A stretch of 64,000 nt of DNA from Microbulbifer marinus (GTDB taxonomy: Bacteria > Pseudomonadota > Gammaproteobacteria > Pseudomonadales > Cellvibrionaceae). The translations under genes were made by a program, and so were the position numbers. Below are positions 27,933-34,534 of the stretch, in pieces (position 1 is the first letter of the stretch; every line of letters starts with the position of its first letter). The stretch is from assembly GCF_900107725.1 (NCBI RefSeq), contig NZ_FNQO01000005.1:101345-165344 (forward strand), in the 5' to 3' direction. The notes under the pieces were generated by a model. That model saw only the letters and a program-made list of their open reading frames with translations. It was not told the origin of the DNA and did not search any database.

Positions 27933-30662
27933 ATGACACCTATGAGCAACAAGATCGCGAGAACACCGCTGTTTATTGCGTTGGCCGCTGCCGCTGCCGG
28001 TTACGGCCAGATGACTTACGCCCAGGCAGAAGATGCAGGCGCCAAGTCGCAGATTGAAGAAGTCAATGTGACCGGCACCCGCATCAAGCGGGCCGATATC
28101 GAAGGCGTCGGCCCGGTTACCGTCCTCAGTGAATCCTCCATTGAAGCCACCGGCATGAGTTCGCTGGAAAACCTGCTGCAGTCCCTGCCCGCGGCAGCCG
28201 GTTTCGGCGGCAACCAGACCAACGCCTACTGGACCTCCAACGGCTGGGGCACGCCGCAGATCAACCTGCGCGGTCTCGGCATTAACCGCACGCTGGTGAT
28301 GGTCAACGGCCGCCGGGTGGTCAACGGCGGCACCGGCGCCAACAGCAGCGTCGACCTGTCCATGATTCCGATGTCGCTGATCTCCAGCGTTGAAGTACTG
28401 AAGGACGGCGCCTCGGCCACTTACGGTGCCGACGCCGTTACCGGTGTGGTCAACCTGATCACCAAGAAGGAATTCGACGGTCTGGAAATCGAGGGCAAAT
28501 ATGGCCAGACCGCGCTCGGCGACGGCGAGGAAACCGTGCTCGACCTGACCTGGGGCGTGTCCGGCGACCGCGGCAACCTGATGGTCAATATGAGCTACCA
28601 GGACAATGGCCCCTCACCGCTGGTCGACCGTGTGCCCTGCCCGCTGACCAGCGACAGCCGCAGCGAATGTAGCGGCAGTTCCTCCACCATTGGCGGCCGC
28701 ACGACCCTGCCCGCCGGCGCCGTACTGGCGGACGGCACCGTGCTGACCGAAGCCACCCGTATCAACTTTAACCAGGACCCGAATGGCAGCGGCGATTTCT
28801 ATGAGCCCTACGACGGGCTGAAGCACGGCTTTAACTACAACCCGTATTTCAATGCGGTGCAGCCGATCGAGCGTTTCAGCTTTACCACCCTCGGCAACTA
28901 TGAGATTTCCGAGTCGGCGACGCTGTTCACTGAGCTGATGTTCACCAACCGCCAGTCGATGCAGCCAGCCTCGCCGGCGAGCCTGTCCGGCCTCGCGTAC
29001 AGCGCCGACCACCCCACCAACCCCACCGGCAGCGATGTTGTGCTGGAGCGTCGCCGCCTGCTGGAAAACGGCGCGCGGGATTTCTATCAGGAAGTGGACA
29101 CCTGGCGCATGGTCACCGGCATCGAAGGTGACCTCAACGACAACTGGGGCTACGACATTGCGTTTAACTGGGGCCGCAACACCGCCAGCGATGCCATCGC
29201 CAACAACATCAATATGCAGCGCGTGGGCGAGACCATCGACACCAACCTGTGCGGCAGCAACGGTATTCCCTGTGCCGACTACCTGGGTTACGGTGACGTC
29301 ACGCCGGAAGTACTCGACTACATCGTCTTCAACCAGGAAGGCACCGGTGGCAACGAGCAGAAAAGCGTGAGTGCCAATATCAACGGCTCCCTGTTCGAAC
29401 TGCCGGCCGGTACCGTGGGCATGGCCGCGGGCGTGGAGTGGCGCGAAGACAGCGGCTGGCGCAAGCCGGACTCGCTGGTACAGGCGGGCTATGCACTCGG
29501 CAACCAGGAAGATCCGATTTCCGGCTCCACCGAAGCGCGGGAAATTTACGGCGAACTGCTGATACCGGTGCTGGCCGACCTGCCACTGGTGCAGTCCCTG
29601 GAACTGGACCTGGCCCTGCGCTACTCCGACTACGACATGTTCGACGGTGAGGATACCTACAAGGCGGGCCTCAACTGGCAGGTCAATGACATGGTGAAGG
29701 TGCGCGGCACCATGACCACGGCTTTCCGCGTGCCGAATGTGCCGGAACTGTTCGGCGGCGTTTCCGAGGGCAACCTGACCACCACCGACCCGTGCTCCGA
29801 CTATGCGTCACTGGATCCGTCCAGCACCGTGTACCAGAACTGTCAGGCCGCGGGCGTCCCGCTGAATTACACCCAGCTCGGTACCACCATCCTGACCGAT
29901 CGCGGCGGCAACCCGAACCTGACCCCGGAGAGTGCCGAAAGCTTTACCCTCGGCCTGGTATTGCAGCCGATGGACGGCCTGTCGCTGACCCTCGACTATT
30001 TCGATATCGAGATCGACGACGCCATCCGCGAAGTGTCCGGCTCCACCAAGTTGGCCATGTGTTACGAGTCCGCGAACCTGGGCCACGCTTTCTGTGCGCC
30101 GGACCAGCACACCCGCAACCCGGTCAACGGTGACGTGAACTATCTGTCCACGCAGAAGTTCAATACCGGTAACGAAGTCATGCAGGGTATCGATTTCGGT
30201 GCGCTGTATGATTTCGACCTGGTCGGCCTGTCGCACACTTTCGACTTCAAGGCCTCGTACCTGAAGAAATATGAGACCACCGCCTTCGAAGGCGACGAAC
30301 CTTTTGTGCTCGACGGTTTCATCGGCAGCGGTAACGGCGGCTATCCGCACTGGCGCGCCAACGCGTCGCTGACGACGCGCGGCAACCAGTGGAGCGGCAC
30401 CTACTCGATCCGCATGATCGGCGAGGGTGATGACTTCAACGCGGACAGCGGAATCGGTTCGAGCATGCCCAATATCTTCTACCACAATGTACAGCTCTCC
30501 TACGCGATGAGCGACGCACTGCGGATGAGTTTTGGCGTGGACAACCTGTTTGATCAGGAGGCACCCCGTGTCGCCAGCTGGACCGATGGCAATACGGACA
30601 CCATGACCTACGATTTGGCCGGCATGCGCAGCTACGTGCGCATGACTTACCGGTTCGATTGA
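27933..30662 (+). CDS. TonB-dependent receptor, probably for copper or a copper/iron chelate
   Basis: A 909-residue outer-membrane transporter. Signal peptide (TPLFIALAAAAAGYGQMTYA|QA), TonB box region IEEVNVTGTRIKRAD, plug with MVNGRRVVNGGTGANSSVDL and KDGASATYGADAVTGVVNLI, and a barrel ending MRSYVRMTYRFD. AAGGAA precedes the ATG 27933 well. Its neighbours point to metal: a Cys/His-rich leader ORF upstream and two PepSY-type inner-membrane proteins downstream, one carrying a flavin reductase. Uptake followed by reduction is the simplest reading. The alternative substrate is a ferric siderophore, because PepSY reductases also serve iron; the copper reading rests on the leader ORF and the surrounding copper region. 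Confidence 0.9.
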   Translation: MTPMSNKIARTPLFIALAAAAAGYGQMTYAQAEDAGAKSQIEEVNVTGTRIKRADIEGVGPVTVLSESSIEATGMSSLENLLQSLPAAAGFGGNQTNAYWTSNGWGTPQINLRGLGINRTLVMVNGRRVVNGGTGANSSVDLSMIPMSLISSVEVLKDGASATYGADAVTGVVNLITKKEFDGLEIEGKYGQTALGDGEETVLDLTWGVSGDRGNLMVNMSYQDNGPSPLVDRVPCPLTSDSRSECSGSSSTIGGRTTLPAGAVLADGTVLTEATRINFNQDPNGSGDFYEPYDGLKHGFNYNPYFNAVQPIERFSFTTLGNYEISESATLFTELMFTNRQSMQPASPASLSGLAYSADHPTNPTGSDVVLERRRLLENGARDFYQEVDTWRMVTGIEGDLNDNWGYDIAFNWGRNTASDAIANNINMQRVGETIDTNLCGSNGIPCADYLGYGDVTPEVLDYIVFNQEGTGGNEQKSVSANINGSLFELPAGTVGMAAGVEWREDSGWRKPDSLVQAGYALGNQEDPISGSTEAREIYGELLIPVLADLPLVQSLELDLALRYSDYDMFDGEDTYKAGLNWQVNDMVKVRGTMTTAFRVPNVPELFGGVSEGNLTTTDPCSDYASLDPSSTVYQNCQAAGVPLNYTQLGTTILTDRGGNPNLTPESAESFTLGLVLQPMDGLSLTLDYFDIEIDDAIREVSGSTKLAMCYESANLGHAFCAPDQHTRNPVNGDVNYLSTQKFNTGNEVMQGIDFGALYDFDLVGLSHTFDFKASYLKKYETTAFEGDEPFVLDGFIGSGNGGYPHWRANASLTTRGNQWSGTYSIRMIGEGDDFNADSGIGSSMPNIFYHNVQLSYAMSDALRMSFGVDNLFDQEAPRVASWTDGNTDTMTYDLAGMRSYVRMTYRFD

Positions 30663-30668
30663 TACATT

Positions 30669-30703
30669 CACGGCGGCGGGGGTTAAACTCCCGCCTTACC
30701 GTG
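30669..30703 (+). terminator. Hairpin between TonB receptor and PepSY gene (attenuator-like)
   Basis: GGCGGG (30675-30680) pairs with CCCGCC (30690-30695), and the flanks CACGG (30669-30673) and CCGTG (30699-30703) can extend the stem. It starts seven bases after the receptor stop. There is no T tract, so it probably reduces rather than stops transcription into the downstream genes, or protects the receptor mRNA. Confidence 0.45.
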
Positions 30704-30735
30704 CGATTCTCAATGAGGTAACCGAGAGAATTACA

Positions 30736-31464
30736 ATGAAAACGGCAACTATCTCGCGAAAAGTCCACAAGTGGATTTTTCTTTTTATCGGAGTGCAGGC
30801 GCTCTTGTGGACGCTGAGCGGTTTCTACATGGTGGTAATGAACCTGGATTTTATCCACGGCGACCACCTGGTGCAGAATCTGCGCGAACCACTGCCGGCC
30901 ACTTCTGCAGAATTATTTCCTAGCGAAGCGCTGCTGCGCGATCGCGCGGGCGTGAAGTCCGTGCAATTAAAGTCGATTCGCGAAAAATTATTTTACGTCG
31001 TGCGCGACGCTGACGGCGCCCACCTGCTCGATGCCCACAGCGGTACCGAGGTTTCCCCGCTCGATCAACAGACCGCAATTGCCCTGGCGGAGTACTACTA
31101 TACCGGCGACCAGCCGGCGGCCTCCGCAGAGCTGATCAGCGATAACCCGCCGACCGAACTGCAGTCCCGCCCGCTGCCCCTGTGGCGGGTGAATTTCGAT
31201 GATCGCTACGGCACCAGTTTCTATATCGATCCCAATACCGGCGCCCTGGCCACACGCCGCCATGATTACTGGCGCGCCTTCGATTTCTTCTGGATGCTGC
31301 ACATCATGGATTACGAGGCGCGCGAGAATATCCACAATCCGCTGCTGCTGATCGCCACACTGTTCAGCCTGGTCAGCGTACTGGCCGGGCTGGTGCTGCT
31401 GTTTTACAGCTTCGGCAAGCGCAGGAATGCAAACAGCCGTCAACAGCAGGAGGCCACCGCATGA
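30736..31464 (+). CDS. PepSY-domain inner-membrane protein
   Basis: A 242-residue protein with two transmembrane helices, one near the N-terminus (WIFLFIGVQALLWTLSGFYM, about 13-32) and one near the C-terminus (LLLIATLFSLVSVLAGLVLL, about 203-225), enclosing a periplasmic PepSY region (LWRVNFDDRYGTSFYIDPNT, then RRHDYWRAFDFFWMLHIMDY). The His-x3-Asp motif before the second helix (LHIMDY) is shared with the next gene, so the two are paralogous at this end. Proteins of this PepSY_TM class sit with iron or copper transport genes and are thought to help reduce metal. Its ATGA overlaps the next start, so both are translationally coupled. Confidence 0.88.
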   Translation: MKTATISRKVHKWIFLFIGVQALLWTLSGFYMVVMNLDFIHGDHLVQNLREPLPATSAELFPSEALLRDRAGVKSVQLKSIREKLFYVVRDADGAHLLDAHSGTEVSPLDQQTAIALAEYYYTGDQPAASAELISDNPPTELQSRPLPLWRVNFDDRYGTSFYIDPNTGALATRRHDYWRAFDFFWMLHIMDYEARENIHNPLLLIATLFSLVSVLAGLVLLFYSFGKRRNANSRQQQEATA

Positions 31465-33338
31465 ATTTTGTCAAAGTGGCCCACAAGTGGCTCAGCCTCG
31501 TCATCGGGCTGCAGCTGGCGCTGTGGCTGGCCAGCGGACTGGCGTTCAACCTGCTCGATTCCAGTGTCGTCAGCGGCCGCCACCTGGCAGCCAGCCCGGC
31601 GACTGCCGAGCTCAGCACGGCTGACGTGACGGTCGGTCACGACGCTATCGCGCGTCTGTACGCACCCGGCTCCGTCGTCGATATTCGCCTGCAGCCCGGC
31701 CTTGAACACCCGGTCTACCGCGTGCAGACCCAAGATGGCATCGAGCTGCGCGATGCCCAAAGCGGCGCGCCGCTGGTGATCGACAGTACACGCGCAGCCG
31801 CCATCGCCGCGCGGGACTATGCCGGCGACGACCAGCTGATCGGCGAGCCGGTGCGCCTGGATGCCGCCAATATGGAAGCGCGCCGACATCAGGGCCCCAT
31901 GTGGCGTGTGGATGTCGCGGACGAGTTTGCCACCAGCCTGTATATCTCCGCGCAGGACGGCCGGGTGCTCGAACGCCGCAACGACAGCTGGCGCCTGTTC
32001 GACATCTTCTGGATGCTGCACATCATGGATTACACCGAGCGGCAGGATTTCAACAACCCGTTCGTGATCGCATTTGGTCTCGGCGCCCTGCTGATGTCCC
32101 TGTCCGGCTGTCTGCTGCTGTTCACCAGCTTTTCCCGTCACGACTTCAACCTGGTGGCGAAGCTGCGCCGCAGCCATGTGGCAGTGCAGCTGTTTGACAG
32201 CAATGCCAATCCGATCAACCAACTGGCCCTGGCCAGTGGCAGCAACCTGTTCGACGGTCTCGCCGCCAACGGCGTACAGCTGCCGTCCAACTGCGGCGGT
32301 GGTGGCAGCTGCGGCCTGTGCCAGGTACGCATGGAGACGGATGCACCGGTCAGTGCCAGTGAAAAGGCGTTGCTGTCCCGCACTGAGCTGGCGGCCGGTT
32401 ACCGGCTGGCCTGTCAGCAGCGCGCCGCCGACGCAACACGCCTGACGCTGGATGACAGCCTGCTGCAGGCCGGCCAGCACACCGCCGAAGTGGTGGGAAC
32501 CCGCTTCCTGACACCGTTCATCAAGGAAATCCACCTGCGCCTGCCCGATACGGCCGGCTTCGACTTCCGCGCCGGCAGTTTTGTCCAGGTCGAGGTGCCG
32601 CCGCATCGGTTGCAGCTGGCGGATCTGCCTGTAGACACCGACTTCCGCGCGGACTGGCGCCAGTGGCGGCTCGCGGCTCCCGCCGAGCACCTGGAACCGG
32701 TGCGGCGCTCCTATTCCATGGCTAACGCCCCCGGCGAGTCAATGGCCAACGCACCCGTCGAAGCCATGTCCGGCAACTGCATAGTGCTCAACGTGCGTAT
32801 TCAGCCGCCGCCCCAGGACAACGGCGCCGTGCCCGGCGGCGTCGGGTCGAGCTATATGTTCAACCTGCAGCCCGGTGACCAGCTGAAAGTATCCGGCCCC
32901 TTCGGCAATTTCCATGCAGCGGATACCGATCGCGAGATGGTGATTATCGGTGGCGGTGCGGGCATGGCTCCGCTGCGCTCGATCATCGTGGATCAGCTGC
33001 GCAATCGGGGCAGTGACCGCAAAATCAGTTTCTGGTACGGCGCCCGCAGCCTGCGCGAAGTCTTCTACGCAGACGAGTTCCACCAGCTGGCCACGGAGCA
33101 CAGCAACTTCTGCTGGCGCCTGGGCCTGTCGGAGCCGCGCGCCGAGGACAACTGGTCCGGAGCCAGCGGCTTCATCAGCGATATCGTCGCGGAACAGTAC
33201 CTGCGCGACCACCCGCAGATTGGCAACTGCGAGTTCTACCTCTGCGGCCCGCCGCCGATGCTGAAGGCGTGTATCGCCATGCTGACGCAGCTGGGGGTTA
33301 CTGAAGACAGGATCGCCTTCGACGATTTCGGCTGCTGA
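31461..33338 (+). CDS. PepSY-transmembrane / NqrF-type ferredoxin-flavin reductase fusion
   Basis: A 625-residue fusion. Residues 1-225 repeat the PepSY layout of the preceding gene: TM1 about 9-30, periplasmic PepSY, LHIMDY at 186-191, TM2 about 203-223. From 238 it is an NqrF-like reductase: [2Fe-2S] ferredoxin domain with Cys278, 284, 287 (SNCGGGGSCGLCQV) and Cys318; FAD motif RRSYSMAN (415-422); NAD motif GGGAGMAPLRS (497-507); KISFWYGARSLREVFY; YLCGPPPML; and the end FDDFGC. In Na+-NQR this module oxidises NADH; here the NqrF anchor is replaced by PepSY. It should pass electrons from NADH through 2Fe-2S to the membrane or periplasm, probably reducing Cu(II) or Fe(III). Odd: SMANAP is duplicated in the FAD loop. 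Confidence 0.9.
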   Translation: MNFVKVAHKWLSLVIGLQLALWLASGLAFNLLDSSVVSGRHLAASPATAELSTADVTVGHDAIARLYAPGSVVDIRLQPGLEHPVYRVQTQDGIELRDAQSGAPLVIDSTRAAAIAARDYAGDDQLIGEPVRLDAANMEARRHQGPMWRVDVADEFATSLYISAQDGRVLERRNDSWRLFDIFWMLHIMDYTERQDFNNPFVIAFGLGALLMSLSGCLLLFTSFSRHDFNLVAKLRRSHVAVQLFDSNANPINQLALASGSNLFDGLAANGVQLPSNCGGGGSCGLCQVRMETDAPVSASEKALLSRTELAAGYRLACQQRAADATRLTLDDSLLQAGQHTAEVVGTRFLTPFIKEIHLRLPDTAGFDFRAGSFVQVEVPPHRLQLADLPVDTDFRADWRQWRLAAPAEHLEPVRRSYSMANAPGESMANAPVEAMSGNCIVLNVRIQPPPQDNGAVPGGVGSSYMFNLQPGDQLKVSGPFGNFHAADTDREMVIIGGGAGMAPLRSIIVDQLRNRGSDRKISFWYGARSLREVFYADEFHQLATEHSNFCWRLGLSEPRAEDNWSGASGFISDIVAEQYLRDHPQIGNCEFYLCGPPPMLKACIAMLTQLGVTEDRIAFDDFGC

Positions 33339-33344
33339 TAAGAC

Positions 33345-33387
33345 GGCAGGCGTCGGCCGGCCGGAACTCCCGGCCCCGGCGCTTGCC
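33345..33387 (+). terminator. Hairpin terminator of the receptor/PepSY operon
   Basis: GGCAGGCG...CGG (from 33345) pairs with CCGG...CGCTTGCC (to 33387), with GGCCGG-AACTC-CCGGCC as the inner stem at about 33358-33375. The structure begins seven bases past the stop codon. There is no T tract. Confidence 0.5.
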
Positions 33388-33440
33388 AAGCTGCCGTACA
33401 ACCTCTAACCTTCAGGGCCAAATTTCACCCAGCGCTGTAC

Positions 33441-33845
33441 ATGCAAAAAATCATCGCGAAATCACTGCTGTTGCTGATGTTGATCACCGTTTTCGGACAG
33501 GTGATGGCACAGCCGTGCGCGGATATGCATACGCAGATGATGACCGCCAGCGCGGAAATGATGACTGACCAGCCGATGGAAGGCGGTGGCGACGGCCACG
33601 ACACCCATTGCGGTGACGTCATGGTGACGGTTGCGGACCTGCAGTCACACTGCGATGAAACCCCCAGCGCTGCGGACGACTGCGGTCAGAGCTGTACCTG
33701 CTGTCCCGGCCACTGCGCCTCGGTACTGCCCAACGCCGAGCTCGGCAGCAATATTCTGCCGCGCGCCTTCGCGACCAATACCTATCGCGATCTCACTTCC
33801 TCTCCGAATCCGGAAACCGCGATCAAGCCGCCGAGAATTGGCTGA
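33441..33845 (+). CDS. Leader ORF 3: small exported Cys/Met/His-rich CopL/DUF2946-like protein before DUF411-copA-copB
   Basis: A 134-residue protein with a signal peptide (KSLLLLMLITVFGQVMA|QP), a Met/His-rich middle (DMHTQMM, AEMMTDQPME, GHDTHC), the cluster CGQSCTCCPGHCAS (81-94) and the tail SSPNPETAIKPPRIG. It is the closest relative in the window of leader ORF 2 (same CCPGHCAS and tail) and a more distant one of leader ORF 1. It is followed by two hairpins (33895-33943) before the DUF411 gene. CopL sits at the same place before copAB in Xanthomonas. No clear ribosome binding site. Function as copper-responsive leader is inferred; a periplasmic copper-binding role for the finished peptide is also possible. 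Confidence 0.78.
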   Translation: MQKIIAKSLLLLMLITVFGQVMAQPCADMHTQMMTASAEMMTDQPMEGGGDGHDTHCGDVMVTVADLQSHCDETPSAADDCGQSCTCCPGHCASVLPNAELGSNILPRAFATNTYRDLTSSPNPETAIKPPRIG

Positions 33846-33894
33846 TACGGGGTCAATCCGTCCAGAGCAAAGGCTCCTCCCCCAATTGGACTGA

Positions 33895-33943
33895 TACCGC
33901 GGCGATTCTTCGCTCCGCGGTAGCGAACCGGATAGCAATCCGG
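33895..33943 (+). promoter_or_regulatory. Two tandem hairpins between leader ORF 3 and the DUF411-copA operon
   Basis: TACCGCGG (33895-33902) pairs with CCGCGGTA (33915-33922), and CCGGAT (33928-33933) pairs with ATCCGG (33938-33943). They fill the gap after the leader stop codon (33845) and end about 60 nt before the next ATG. This matches the layout known from leader-controlled copper operons, where a stem-loop after the leader masks or exposes downstream signals. Confidence 0.5.
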
Positions 33944-34002
33944 ACAACGACTGCAAATAACTGCAACCGAACAACTTGCCGATACAAATTGAGAGAACAG
34001 CC

Positions 34003-34527
34003 ATGACCATCAAGTCCATGACTTCTGCGCTCGTTGCGCTCGCCGTGCTGGCCCTGGCCGCCTGTGCGGACGCGGAATCCGGCAGCCAAAGTGCGCAAAA
34101 CGATTCAGCACCGACAACCGCGAGCGCCGCCATCGAACTGACCACCTTCAAGAGCGCCACCTGCGGCTGCTGCAAGAAGTGGGTGGCACACGCGCGCGAC
34201 AACGGCTTCAACGTCACCGCCAAGGATGTGGATGACCTGAACGGCGTCAAGAGCCGCCACCAAATCGAACCCCGCCACCAGTCCTGCCACACCAGCGTAT
34301 CGACCGAGGGCTATGTGTTCGAGGGACACGTCCCGGCCAAGCTCATCCGCCAGTTCCTGCAGAACCCGCCGGCGGGCGCCCGCGGCCTCGCCGTGCCGGC
34401 CATGCCGCTGGGCAGCCCGGGTATGGAAGTAGAGGACCGCTTTACCCCCTATAACGTTGTGCTGCTGAATAGTGACGGCAGCGAGAGCGTCTATGCGCGC
34501 ATCGACAGCATCGAACAACAGCACTGA
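34003..34527 (+). CDS. DUF411 metal-binding lipoprotein
   Basis: A 174-residue periplasmic lipoprotein: signal peptide with lipobox LALAAC (Cys21), then the DUF411 domain with FKSATCGCCKKW (Cys54, 56, 57), the conserved HQSCHT and GHVPAKLIRQFL segments, and LAVPAMPLGSPGME. DUF411 proteins occur in copper-resistance operons and are thought to bind copper in the periplasm. ATG 34003 is preferred over 33976 because it begins the signal peptide and follows GAGAGAA. The stop lies seven bases before copA. Confidence 0.9.
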   Translation: MTIKSMTSALVALAVLALAACADAESGSQSAQNDSAPTTASAAIELTTFKSATCGCCKKWVAHARDNGFNVTAKDVDDLNGVKSRHQIEPRHQSCHTSVSTEGYVFEGHVPAKLIRQFLQNPPAGARGLAVPAMPLGSPGMEVEDRFTPYNVVLLNSDGSESVYARIDSIEQQH

Positions 34528-34534
34528 GGTACCA

